Translations under genes and position numbers: made by a program
Assembly: GCA_001769655.1 (NCBI GenBank)
Contig: MEPC01000038.1
Span: forward strand, 61,733 to 125,732
DNA from: Bacteroidetes bacterium RIFCSPLOWO2_12_FULL_37_12
GTDB taxonomy: Bacteria > Bacteroidota > Bacteroidia > 2-12-FULL-37-12
Direction of reading: 5' to 3'
Length of the DNA: 64,000 nucleotides
The notes under the pieces: generated by a model
Told to the model about the DNA's origin: nothing
Seen by the model: only the letters and a program-made list of their open reading frames with translations
Databases searched by the model: none
Shown: positions 45,525 to 53,826 of the stretch, one piece after another
Numbering within the stretch: the stretch's first letter is position 1
Layout: the number at the start of each line of letters is the position of its first letter

Positions 45525-47897
45525 TTAATTTCTAATGACCGTACAGACGGGTTTTAAACCCGTCTCTACCTCTCCATCACGCTCACCTTCCTCCTTCTTA
45601 AACGAAATATATCCGCAAGGACATTCGATGACACAAATTCCACAACCCTTGCAGTAATCGTAATTAATTTTCAATGTTTTCTTTCCGTTAAATGAAATCG
45701 CGGCATCGGGACAATAATTATAACAATTCCCACAATCAAAACAGTCGCCGCAATGAAGGCAACGGTTTGATTCATCCACTATTTCCGGTTGCAGTAATTT
45801 TCCGGCTATTTCTCTGAAATCATTTAAATAATTATATAAATGCTGTTTTGGGTTTTCATTTCTTTTGGCGAAGGAATAATAATTAAAATTTATTTTTTCC
45901 GGTTTCACCCAGTCATTCTGTTTTCCGTTATTAGTTGAAACTGGAACATTATTTTCACTTCTCAATAATTTATGAGTCCGCGTTGCCGCTTTATTTCCAC
46001 TGCCAATGGCTTCCGTGATAGTGCCACCTCCTGCTAAATCCCCACAGCACAAAATGACAGGGTTTGTGGATAGCAATCCTTGATTATTCAAAATTTCATT
46101 ACGGTCAATTTCTCTCCCGAAAACATACGCATCCGGCTTTTGACCTATGGCAGTAATAATCCTATCAGGATAAACGGAATACTCGGTACCCGCCAGTGGA
46201 TAAGAGCTGAATCTGCCGCTTTCATCTTTTTTCCCCTGTGTCATCCGAATCATTTTTAATGATTTAAGTTTTTCCTTTTCAATTTCACCGGACACATTTG
46301 TCATCGTTTGTGTCACCACAAACGACGATTTTTCTTTTTCAACCGCAACGGGAGCTGTCAGGAATTCCATGGCAATGCCTTCCTCCTTTGCTTCTTCAAT
46401 TTCCTCGCGGATGGCAGGCATTTCCTTTTCGGTTCTTCTGTAATAAATTACAGGAACGGCTCCTAATCTCAGCAACGTTCTTGCAACATCAATCGCAGTA
46501 TTTCCTCCTCCTATGACCGCTATCTTTTTATGTTTGTATTCAGAAAGATTATGCTTGTATTTTACATCCCGGAGAAACTGTAAGCCGTCTGTGCAAAATT
46601 CCTCATTGGTTATATTCATTTTTGAACTTTTCTGCAATCCGATGCTTACCAGTATGGCGTTGTATTGATCTTTTAATTCTTCCACATTCACTTTTTTACG
46701 ACACACAATTTTCACTCCTTGCTTTTGAATAAGATGAATTTCCTGGGAAAGTATTTCTTCAGGAAGACGGAATAACGGAATGCAGGTTTGCATCATTCCT
46801 CCCGCGAAATCACTTGCTTCGTAAACAGTGACACTATACCCTTGTTTCCTTAAACGAAGTGCCGCTGTTAATCCGGCGGGACCCGCACCTACGACAGCAA
46901 TTTTTTCTGCATATTGGATTGGTTTTACATCCGGAGTGTTTATAATACCATAATCACCCACAAAGCGTTCTATTGCGCCTATGTTCACTCCTCCATCAAA
47001 ACCCTTCCGGTTGCAGTTTTGCTGGCAGAAATGAGGGCAAACTCTTCCGCAAATAGATGGAAAAGGATTATGCTCCTGAATGGTCTGCCACGCACTTTCA
47101 AAATCCCTTTCGCTGACTTGTTTTATAAATTTCCTTACATCGGTACCGGCGGGGCAGTTCATAGTACAAGGTGCATTTTTTTCTTCATACACCGGTCTGA
47201 AAACCCTCCAGCTTCCGGTTTTATTGGCGGTCATCGGCTTGTTCCATGACGGAACAAGTGGCACTGTACTATTTCCGTTACCTGTGGTTTTTCGTACTGA
47301 TGGAATAATTTCTTTTGTACTTTCAAGCCATTTGACAACATGATACGATTCTTTAGCAGAAAAACCATTTTCTTTGGGCTTGGATGGCACATACTTTTCA
47401 ATATCCTGAATAAGATTTTCCAAGGAGCCACCTATCACTTTCGTGACAGCGCCCATCATGGCGGCATTTACAATTGGAAGCGCTTTGGAACCCAATCCGT
47501 ACTTTAGTGAAATTCCGGTAGCGTGCAGGGTAAAAATATTTTTTGCGTTTGTAGAAAAATTTTCCGCAGAGCGGTTTGTATTGATAAGGATGCTTCCTTC
47601 GGGATTCAGCCCTTCAAAAACATTTACCTGCGAAATCAGACCTTCATCAAAAACAACGACTAAATGGGGTTTATAAATATTCGAACGATTCAGGATGGGG
47701 GTTTTGCTTATTCTGATAAAACCTACTACGGGAGCTCCTGTACGTTCTACCCCGAAAAAAGGAAATGACTGAACGAAATAATTACCGGAGCGGCAAATAC
47801 TTTTGGCAAGAATCTCAAAGGCGGTAACCATTCCTTGTCCACCGCGGGCGTGGCCTCGTATTTCAAGGGGTTGGAAGCGGGTGAGAAGGTCTTGCAT
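45525..47897 (-). CDS. Fused 2-oxoacid oxidoreductase gamma subunit, GltD-like NAD(P)H flavoprotein and 2[4Fe-4S] ferredoxin
   Basis: 790 residues in three parts. (1) 1-190: gamma domain with GHARGGQG (15-22). (2) 230-650: GltD-like, with a cysteine-rich Fer4_20 domain (Cys244 and Cys248; CGRVCPHFCQQNC, 283-295), an FAD-binding VVGAGPAGL (335-343) and an NAD(P)-binding VIGGGNTAIDVA (461-472). (3) 705-765: two clusters, CLHCGDCFDCGNC...CP (713-730) and CKGCGICVIECP (749-760). The fusion implies that electrons from the 2-oxoacid pass through Fe-S clusters to NAD(P) rather than only to free ferredoxin. Phenylglyoxylate:NAD oxidoreductase has comparable parts as separate subunits. The last residues (TGLKPVCTV) come from a palindromic repeat. 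Confidence 0.92.
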   Translation of the reverse strand: MQDLLTRFQPLEIRGHARGGQGMVTAFEILAKSICRSGNYFVQSFPFFGVERTGAPVVGFIRISKTPILNRSNIYKPHLVVVFDEGLISQVNVFEGLNPEGSILINTNRSAENFSTNAKNIFTLHATGISLKYGLGSKALPIVNAAMMGAVTKVIGGSLENLIQDIEKYVPSKPKENGFSAKESYHVVKWLESTKEIIPSVRKTTGNGNSTVPLVPSWNKPMTANKTGSWRVFRPVYEEKNAPCTMNCPAGTDVRKFIKQVSERDFESAWQTIQEHNPFPSICGRVCPHFCQQNCNRKGFDGGVNIGAIERFVGDYGIINTPDVKPIQYAEKIAVVGAGPAGLTAALRLRKQGYSVTVYEASDFAGGMMQTCIPLFRLPEEILSQEIHLIQKQGVKIVCRKKVNVEELKDQYNAILVSIGLQKSSKMNITNEEFCTDGLQFLRDVKYKHNLSEYKHKKIAVIGGGNTAIDVARTLLRLGAVPVIYYRRTEKEMPAIREEIEEAKEEGIAMEFLTAPVAVEKEKSSFVVTQTMTNVSGEIEKEKLKSLKMIRMTQGKKDESGRFSSYPLAGTEYSVYPDRIITAIGQKPDAYVFGREIDRNEILNNQGLLSTNPVILCCGDLAGGGTITEAIGSGNKAATRTHKLLRSENNVPVSTNNGKQNDWVKPEKINFNYYSFAKRNENPKQHLYNYLNDFREIAGKLLQPEIVDESNRCLHCGDCFDCGNCYNYCPDAAISFNGKKTLKINYDYCKGCGICVIECPCGYISFKKEEGERDGEVETGLKPVCTVIRN
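45545..45565. repeat. Palindrome AGACGGGTTT-T-AAACCCGTCT at a gene 3' end
   Basis: Ten-base perfect arms flanking one T. It forms the end of the coding sequence of the fused gamma subunit and could also act as a transcription terminator or processing stem within the operon. Confidence 0.85.
46304..46325. repeat. Hairpin TCGTTTGTG-TCAC-CACAAACGA inside a coding sequence
   Basis: Nine-base perfect stem with the same core as the intergenic CCTTCGTTTGTG hairpins but a TCAC loop. In frame it encodes SFVVTQTM of the GltD-like region. Confidence 0.75.
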
Positions 47898-47904
47898 GGA
47901 AAGG

Positions 47905-47912
47905 CAAATGTA
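47905..47912 (-). promoter_or_regulatory. -7 box (TACATTTG, minus strand) for the oxidoreductase operon
   Basis: On the minus strand TACATTTG ends seven bases before ATG 47897, which would give an almost leaderless transcript. Confidence 0.5.
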
Positions 47913-47951
47913 CTTCCATTAATTCAGTGAAATAATGACAAATCTCAGGAA

Positions 47952-48000
47952 ATTGGGCATTGGGCAATAGTCATTGGGCATTGGGCATTAGTTATTGGTA
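47952..48000. repeat. 7-bp tandem array (ATTGGGC type), seven units
   Basis: ATTGGGC, ATTGGGC, AATAGTC, ATTGGGC, ATTGGGC, ATTAGTT, ATTGGTA between divergent genes, 17 bp before ATG 48018. Confidence 0.9.
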
Positions 48001-48017
48001 ATTCCTATTTTTACACC

Positions 48018-51000
48018 ATGAATTTCTTCAATCCTACCCATCCTTTAATTAAAAAAATCATAGTTCAGATAATGTGTCTTTTTTGCATACTGCCAACTGC
48101 TTACTGCCAATCTTCCTTCATTGACTCTCTCACCACCCGCCTCTCTCAAACCCTTCATGACACAGACCGCGTGAATACCCTCAACGCACTCTCATGGAAA
48201 CTGCAATACAACAACCCCGATACTTCTATTATTCTTTCTACACAAGCATTATCTATTGCAAAAGGTATCCAATGGAAAAAGGGAACAGCAATTTCTTTAA
48301 GCGAACTGGGAGTTTATAATTTTCTCAAAAATTATTTCCCTGAGGCATTAAAATTTCATTTTGCCGCTCTTAAAATTGATGAAGCCCTTAACAATAAAAA
48401 AGGGATGTCTATCCGTCTTGGCAATATAGGACTCGCCTATTGGAAGCAAGGCGATTATCGCAAGGCATTGGATTATCATTTCAGGGCGTTGAAAATAAGT
48501 GAGGAACTTGGCGATAAAAATAAAATTGCCATGCACCTTGGCAACATCGGTATTGTTTATGACGAACAAGCCGATTATCCCAATGCCTTGGATTATTATT
48601 TCAGAGCGCTGAAGATAAGAACAGAACTTGGAAATAAAAATGAAATTACCAACACGCTTGGTAACATCGGGGTTGTATATCACAATCAAGCCGACTATCC
48701 CAAAGCATTGAAATTTTATTTCAAGGCGCTCAATTCTGCGGAAGAAATGGATAATAAAATTTTAATGTCCATCTGGCTCGCCAATATCGGTATTGTCTAT
48801 AGAGAGCAAGATGATTATCTCAACGCATTAAATTATTATTTCAGGGCGCTCAAAATAGATGAAGAAATCGGAAATAAAAACGGATTGGCATACAATTACG
48901 GAAATATCGGAATTGTTTACCTGGAGCAAGCCGATGCACCCATTGTTCAACAACGAGTGCGTGATTCATTGCTTAAGAGTGCCTTGGATTATTTTTCCAG
49001 AGCGCTGACAATTGGAAAAGAAGTAGGTGATAAAAATGGTATCGCCAGACATCTTGGAAACATCGGCTCGCTTTATGCAACCACCGGAAAATTTAAAGAG
49101 GCAGAGGAATATCTTATTCGCGCACTTACCCTCAGTGATAGTATTGGAACTTTAGACCATTCAAGAAATTTTGAATTATCTCTATCCCATATTTACGACA
49201 CCACAGGTCGCACCCAACTCGCCTTTGAGCATTACAAAAAATATTGTGCAACTAAGGATTCAATTTTCAACGAAGAAAAAAGCAAGGACATTGGCAAATT
49301 AGAAGCACGACACGAGTGGGAGATGAATGAACTGGAAGCACACAAGTTGCTGGAAAAACAAAAGCGCGAAACACTTATAGCGATGGAGCGAAGAAACCTG
49401 CTCCGATATTCTGCCATCGTTTTGTTGTTAGTGACATTAGTGGTGGGATTGTTATACAGCAGACGTTTGCTGGCGTGGTTGCCGGATAAAATAAGAGTGT
49501 CACGCAAAGGCGCAAAGACGCAAAGGTGGATTAGTGTGAATAAGCAAGGTATAGTTTTTGGGTTGCTTTTCGCTACTGTCTTCTTAGTTTTTGAGACCAT
49601 CAATGTGTATTTTGATGAGGATATTGAGCGGATCACGCGCAGTAATGTGATTTGGAAAACTGTTGTCAGTTGTTTGTTTGCGGGAATGGTTTCGCTGGTG
49701 TATTTCTTTTTTGAGAGACGGTTGGAAAAGAAGCTGGGGTTTGAAAAAATAAATATTAGCCACGAAAACACTAAAACACTAAATCCCACGAAATTGATAA
49801 GCATTTTTTTAGTGGGGTTTAGTGTTTTCGTGCTTTCGTGGCAAAATAAAACGGATTCGTTGAAAGCCGAATTAAAAAAAAATATAGCTGATACTACAAG
49901 AATAAACACGCTAAATGCACTTTTCAGTCAATACATCAATTCCGCACCTGATACGGCATTTGACTATGCTCAGAAAGCTTTGGAATTTTCAAAAAACATC
50001 AAATGGAAAAAGGGGCTCGCTAATTCTTTTCACAGCATAGGGCATTATTATTATACTCAGGCGGATTATCCTAATGCTATTAAATTTTGGTTCATCGCTT
50101 TAAGAATAAATGAAAAACTAAAAGACAAACCTGGAATTTCCAGATCGCTGGGCAACATCGGAAGCATTTATACTAATCAATCCAACTACCCTATGGCGTT
50201 AGAATATTATTTCAGGGCATTAAAAATTGATGAGGAACTTTTGAATAAAAACGGTATAGCCCGTCATCTCGGTAATATTGGGAATGTTTATAAGGATCAA
50301 ACTGATTATCCCAAAGCATTAGATTATTATTTAAGAGCACTGAAAGTGGATGAAGAGTCAGGAAAAAAAATAGGAATCGCCACTGACCTTGGAAATATCG
50401 GAATTATATACTCGGAGCAGAAAGAATATTCCAAGGCATTGGACTATTACTTAAGAGCATTAAAAATCAGGGAAGAAATAGGAGCCAAAAACTTAATTGC
50501 AAGCACACTTGGTAACATTGGTAATTTATATTATTCTCTATCCGATTATCCTAAAGCGTTGGAATATTATTTCAGGGCACTGAAAACCGGTGAAGAAATT
50601 GGAGATAAAAACAGAATAGCAATCCTTTTATTAAATATCGGAAATGTTTATAATGATCAAGTTGAATTATCTTCTGAGGGTTCAATTAAAACGGAAAATA
50701 TCAAAAAAGCATTATACTATTATTTCCAAGCACTGAAAATGGATAAAGAGCTCAGTGCAAAAAATCTTTTTTCATTAACACTATGTAATATCGGTTCACT
50801 TTATACCAAAACTGGAAAATTTAACGAGGCAGAAGAATACCTCAAATACTCACTCGCCATTGCAGACACATTAGGTTCTTTAGAGCGTATAAGTTTAGGA
50901 CATCAGATTATTTCCGTTCTCTACGACACCACAGGTCGTACCCAACTCGCCTTTGAGCATTACAAAAAATACATCGCGGCAAAAGACAGCATCTTCAATG

Positions 51001-51413
51001 AAGAAAAAAGTAAGGACATAGGCAAATTGGAGATGAAGCACGAATTAGAAATAGCGGAATTTGAGCGACACAAAAAGGAAGAAGAAGAAACGCGTTTAGC
51101 AAAATTAGAAAAAACACGGGAAGATAAAATTGGTTATTCATTCATTCTCATAGCCGTGCTTGTTTTGCTCGGCGGTGTCACTCTGCTGGTAAGAATTTCC
51201 TTACCGCAATCATTGTTGCAAATCGCAACCACTGTTCCTTTCTTGCTTCTTTTTGAGACGGTCATCGTATTCATGAATCCCTACATAGAGCAATTTGCGG
51301 CAAACGACCCCGCGTGGAAACTCGGAGCTAATTTTGTGCTTTCGCTGGTGATTTATCCGATACACGAACGGGTGGAGAGATTTGTGAGGAGGAGAGTGGG
51401 GAGGAGGAATTAA
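48018..51413 (+). CDS. Tandem-duplicated TPR membrane protein (two complete copies in one frame)
   Basis: 1131 residues. Copy 1 (1-580): signal peptide (IMCLFCILPTAYCQ), TPR repeats of the Rapsyn/NPHP3 type (LGNIGIVYDEQADYPNALDY), a coiled coil, a membrane helix near 466 and two more near 510-565. Copy 2 (about 610-1131) repeats the same order, and the parts align: DTDRVNTLNAL with DTTRINTLNAL, and YDTTGRTQLAFEHYKKY in both. Copy 1 carries an insert read from a CGCAAAG repeat (about 494-504). The linker (about 581-608, NTKTLNPTKLISIFLVGFSV) is read from a palindrome and supplies a hydrophobic segment where a second signal peptide would be. Function unknown; probably a membrane-bound sensor scaffold. 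Confidence 0.85.
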   Translation: MNFFNPTHPLIKKIIVQIMCLFCILPTAYCQSSFIDSLTTRLSQTLHDTDRVNTLNALSWKLQYNNPDTSIILSTQALSIAKGIQWKKGTAISLSELGVYNFLKNYFPEALKFHFAALKIDEALNNKKGMSIRLGNIGLAYWKQGDYRKALDYHFRALKISEELGDKNKIAMHLGNIGIVYDEQADYPNALDYYFRALKIRTELGNKNEITNTLGNIGVVYHNQADYPKALKFYFKALNSAEEMDNKILMSIWLANIGIVYREQDDYLNALNYYFRALKIDEEIGNKNGLAYNYGNIGIVYLEQADAPIVQQRVRDSLLKSALDYFSRALTIGKEVGDKNGIARHLGNIGSLYATTGKFKEAEEYLIRALTLSDSIGTLDHSRNFELSLSHIYDTTGRTQLAFEHYKKYCATKDSIFNEEKSKDIGKLEARHEWEMNELEAHKLLEKQKRETLIAMERRNLLRYSAIVLLLVTLVVGLLYSRRLLAWLPDKIRVSRKGAKTQRWISVNKQGIVFGLLFATVFLVFETINVYFDEDIERITRSNVIWKTVVSCLFAGMVSLVYFFFERRLEKKLGFEKINISHENTKTLNPTKLISIFLVGFSVFVLSWQNKTDSLKAELKKNIADTTRINTLNALFSQYINSAPDTAFDYAQKALEFSKNIKWKKGLANSFHSIGHYYYTQADYPNAIKFWFIALRINEKLKDKPGISRSLGNIGSIYTNQSNYPMALEYYFRALKIDEELLNKNGIARHLGNIGNVYKDQTDYPKALDYYLRALKVDEESGKKIGIATDLGNIGIIYSEQKEYSKALDYYLRALKIREEIGAKNLIASTLGNIGNLYYSLSDYPKALEYYFRALKTGEEIGDKNRIAILLLNIGNVYNDQVELSSEGSIKTENIKKALYYYFQALKMDKELSAKNLFSLTLCNIGSLYTKTGKFNEAEEYLKYSLAIADTLGSLERISLGHQIISVLYDTTGRTQLAFEHYKKYIAAKDSIFNEEKSKDIGKLEMKHELEIAEFERHKKEEEETRLAKLEKTREDKIGYSFILIAVLVLLGGVTLLVRISLPQSLLQIATTVPFLLLFETVIVFMNPYIEQFAANDPAWKLGANFVLSLVIYPIHERVERFVRRRVGRRN
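49497..49527. repeat. CGCAAAG repeat (family G) in frame inside the TPR gene
   Basis: GTCACGCAAAGGCGCAAAGA and CGCAAAGG follow each other here, the same motif as in the intergenic element at 53863-53945. In frame it reads RVSRKGAKTQRW, a basic insert absent from the second copy of the protein. Confidence 0.75.
49759..49842. repeat. CACGAAAACACTAAA palindrome (family H) joining the two TPR copies
   Basis: Left arm 49759-49789 begins GCCACGAAAACACTAAA; right arm 49809-49842 ends TTTAGTGTTTTCGTG plus CTTTCGTGGC. It is an inverted repeat of about 30 bp arms typical of intergenic DNA, here fully within an open reading frame. Confidence 0.85.
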
Positions 51414-51478
51414 GAATTAGTCATGTAACTCCTAAGTAGGACGAGGCAAAGTCAAACTATAACTTTCAAATAAATATA

Positions 51479-51525
51479 AAACACATAACAAGAAATGAAT
51501 AATGATAAAGTGCAAATCCTTAGAC
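51479..51525. repeat. Repeat family F-related element, inverted relative to 54917-54950
   Basis: AATGAATAATGATAAAGTGC and AAATCCTTA here are matched by the reverse complement at 54915-54942. Located in the convergent gap between the TPR and Lrp genes; 51414-51478 holds nothing recognised. Confidence 0.8.
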
Positions 51526-51526
51526 A

Positions 51527-51991
51527 CTAAAGCGTCAAAGGCATAACCTTAGAATCCTTATAAGTAGAAAGAATCATCATAGATTGCATTTGGGAAATTT
51601 CTTCAATATTACTCAACGAGCGGGTTACCAGATTTTCGTATGCTTCCAGATTTTTTGTAATGACCCGGAGTAAAAAATCGCTGGTGCCGGTAATCTGATG
51701 ACATTCGAGTACCTCCGGGATAGTTTTTACCTGCTCTACAAATGACAGTATTGCATTCTTCTTTTGCATAGTGATGGATACCTGAATAAATGCATTTACT
51801 TCAAATCCGAGCTTCTTGGCATCTACCACCGCGTGATAACTTTTAAGATACCCTGTTTGCTCCAGTTTTTTTACCCTTTCCAGAGTAGGAGCCGGAGATA
51901 AACCAATTTCAGAGGAAAGTTGCAAGTTGGTTATTCTTCCATTCGCCTGAAGTTTGTTAAGAATCTGTATGTCTATATCGTCAAGTTTCAT
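51527..51991 (-). CDS. Lrp/AsnC-family transcriptional regulator
   Basis: 154 residues. N-terminal winged HTH (KLDDIDIQILNKLQANGR, TNLQLSSEIGLSPAPTLERV, KKLEQTGYLKSY) and C-terminal RAM/AsnC ligand domain (AFIQVSITMQKK, VLECHQITGTSDFLLRVI, SLSNIEEISQMQSMMIL). Family knowledge: amino-acid-responsive octameric regulator. It has its own well-formed promoter (TTG-N20-TATCTTCG). No adjacent amino-acid gene shows its target. Confidence 0.93.
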   Translation of the reverse strand: MKLDDIDIQILNKLQANGRITNLQLSSEIGLSPAPTLERVKKLEQTGYLKSYHAVVDAKKLGFEVNAFIQVSITMQKKNAILSFVEQVKTIPEVLECHQITGTSDFLLRVITKNLEAYENLVTRSLSNIEEISQMQSMMILSTYKDSKVMPLTL

Positions 51992-52006
51992 CTGGTATTT
52001 TGGGTA

Positions 52007-52037
52007 CGAAGATATTAAATGTTTTTTATATAATCAA
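52007..52037 (-). promoter_or_regulatory. Promoter TTG-N20-TATCTTCG (minus strand) for the Lrp gene
   Basis: On the minus strand TTG (52037-52035), 20 bp, then TATCTTCG (52014-52007), one mismatch to the -7 consensus; start codon at 51991. Confidence 0.55.
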
Positions 52038-52061
52038 TTATTAGTTAATTTATTTTTAACG

Positions 52062-52787
52062 TCAAATCAATTCCAAAATATCCCTTAATCCCACAATGCG
52101 TGTTGTATTAAATCCCTCCCCGTATTCCACTCCTATAATCTGACCAAAAATTCTTGCTTTGGCTAATACCGAATCGAGATAGCTTTTTGAAGAAATGAAT
52201 GTATCCGGTTCGGTGCTATCCGGATTGTAAAATTGACTTTTATAGGACTTTATGCTTTGCAATTTTTTTTCCATAAAAGGCGAAATATCAAGTATAAAAT
52301 CAGGTTTTATGAAATGGGACTGTATAAAAAAATAAAGTGCTTTTGCTTTCCAAAGATCTTGCTGTTTTCCTTCGGATTCTGTCTTAATTTTGAACAATCC
52401 AGAAAGAAAAAAACATTCTTTTACCATTTCCGATGCACGTACATGGTCTGGATGCCTGTCGTCATGGCTTGAGGTAATAATAATTTCCGGTTGATATTTC
52501 CGGATAATCCGGATGACTTCCAGACAGTGTGTTTCATCTTTTTTAAAAAAACCGTCACTGAAATTTAAGTTTTCACGAAATTGAACCCCAAGAATATTTG
52601 TGGCTGTTTTGGTTTCGACTGCCCTTGTTTTTAAATTTCCACGGGTTGAAAGTTCGCCTTTTGTAAAATCAACAATGGCTACCTTCTTACCTTTAGTTAA
52701 ACAGGAAAGAATTGTACCGCCACATCCGAGTTCTGCGTCGTCGGGATGAGGTACTAAAACTAAAATGTCGGTCTTGTTTGCATTCAT
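52062..52787 (-). CDS. bshB1: Bacillithiol biosynthesis deacetylase BshB1
   Basis: 241 residues. LmbE/PIG-L deacetylase fold: VPHPDDAELGCGGT with His14, Asp16 and Asp17, and SSHDDRHPDHVRASE with His112, Asp114 and His115, which are the zinc and catalytic residues. The length and the FTKGELSTRGNLKTRAVE and FYNPDSTEPDTFIS segments are typical of BshB1. It removes the acetyl group of GlcNAc-malate in bacillithiol synthesis. Its ATG overlaps the stop of the M23/LysM gene by 4 bp. bshA and bshC are not in the window. Confidence 0.92.
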   Translation of the reverse strand: MNANKTDILVLVPHPDDAELGCGGTILSCLTKGKKVAIVDFTKGELSTRGNLKTRAVETKTATNILGVQFRENLNFSDGFFKKDETHCLEVIRIIRKYQPEIIITSSHDDRHPDHVRASEMVKECFFLSGLFKIKTESEGKQQDLWKAKALYFFIQSHFIKPDFILDISPFMEKKLQSIKSYKSQFYNPDSTEPDTFISSKSYLDSVLAKARIFGQIIGVEYGEGFNTTRIVGLRDILELI

Positions 52788-53818
52788 CGCACCCGTAACT
52801 TTTTCCCAATTTTAAGCAATTTTTTGGTAGAAATATTATTCATTCGGCATAACGTACGGACAGGCACTTTATATTTGTGACTGATTCCTGATAATGTATT
52901 TCCCTTTTTAATGGTATGATAAATCCGTTTCTTTTTTTCAATTGCGTAGGCAAAGTGAGCAGGTACTAAAGTAAATCTATCGGAAAGTAGTGAATTGGTG
53001 TTGAAATCGAATAAAAGTTCAGGGTCAATAGGATTTCCCTGAAAGCGGGTTTCAAAATGAAGATGAGGACCGGTTGATCTTCCCGTATTTCCACCGTATC
53101 CCAACAACTCACCGGCACGGATTTCCTGTCCTGTGGTTAATATAGAAAAGTTCAAATGTCCGTACAGTGTTTCAAGACCATTATAGTGTCTTATTACCAC
53201 AAAATTGCCATACCCTTTGCAGTCTTTACTGATTATTCTGACAACCCCGTCAAAAGCGGCATATACCGGCTCCCCTTTTTTTAAGCGCAGATCAATTCCT
53301 GAATGAAAGCGGATACCTCGGAATCCGAAACCGGATGACTTAGAAGTGGGTCCCGTAGGGGCTGATGCACCCCGCATGGAGAATGTATCCATTCGCAACA
53401 AACTGTCATTTTGGAAAGAAAAAAATGCAGAATCAACTAAGTTAAATTTCAATGTATCTTTAAAAACACAAGGGTCAATTTTATACGGATTCACCTTGTT
53501 CACATCCCACACTGAAAAATAAGAAGTCAACGCAATCCATGATTCATCTTCATCAGGGAATTCTTCTATGTCTTCAGCGTATAAGAGTGGCACTGTGTCA
53601 TTTCCTTGAAAGATATTACTAACGCCTGAAATCTGGAGTTGCCCGCGCAAATGCTTTTCTGAGAGAGATAAATTTGTGGAATCCTTAGTAGTGTTCAGGA
53701 CATTCGTGTCTTTTGGTAAACTAACAAAGATATCCGGAAACAAAAAAACACTTGCGTTTGCCTCAGATAAATAAAAAAATGTTGCCATTAAAAAAATACA
53801 AGTCAGGATTTTTTTCAT
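52784..53818 (-). CDS. M23-family peptidoglycan endopeptidase with LysM domain
   Basis: 344 residues from ATG 53818, which gives a clean signal peptide (KKILTCIFLMATFFYLSEANA). The in-frame ATG at 53881 lies in a repeat. The M23 domain (about 160-275) has RFHSGIDLR with His172 and Asp176, YGHL, and GPHLHFE with His252 and His254, a complete LytM zinc site. The C-terminal LysM (about 303-344) reads YHTIKKGNTLSGISHKYKV, and binds peptidoglycan. The middle 30-150 is unassigned. It is likely a cell-wall hydrolase or an activator of one, translationally coupled to bshB1 although the functions are unrelated. Confidence 0.93.
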   Translation of the reverse strand: MKKILTCIFLMATFFYLSEANASVFLFPDIFVSLPKDTNVLNTTKDSTNLSLSEKHLRGQLQISGVSNIFQGNDTVPLLYAEDIEEFPDEDESWIALTSYFSVWDVNKVNPYKIDPCVFKDTLKFNLVDSAFFSFQNDSLLRMDTFSMRGASAPTGPTSKSSGFGFRGIRFHSGIDLRLKKGEPVYAAFDGVVRIISKDCKGYGNFVVIRHYNGLETLYGHLNFSILTTGQEIRAGELLGYGGNTGRSTGPHLHFETRFQGNPIDPELLFDFNTNSLLSDRFTLVPAHFAYAIEKKKRIYHTIKKGNTLSGISHKYKVPVRTLCRMNNISTKKLLKIGKKLRVR

Positions 53819-53826
53819 AATCAATT

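Noticed and set aside
44332..47897. Possible glutamate synthase (GltD) assignment for the flavoprotein
   Set aside because: The N-terminal gamma domain, C-terminal ferredoxin clusters and the adjacent TPP and pyrimidine subunits show a 2-oxoacid oxidoreductase; no GltB is nearby.
49232..49909. 225-codon minus-strand frame antisense to the TPR gene
   Set aside because: It lies wholly opposite the conserved TPR/coiled-coil coding region and includes both arms of the palindrome; no recognisable domain.
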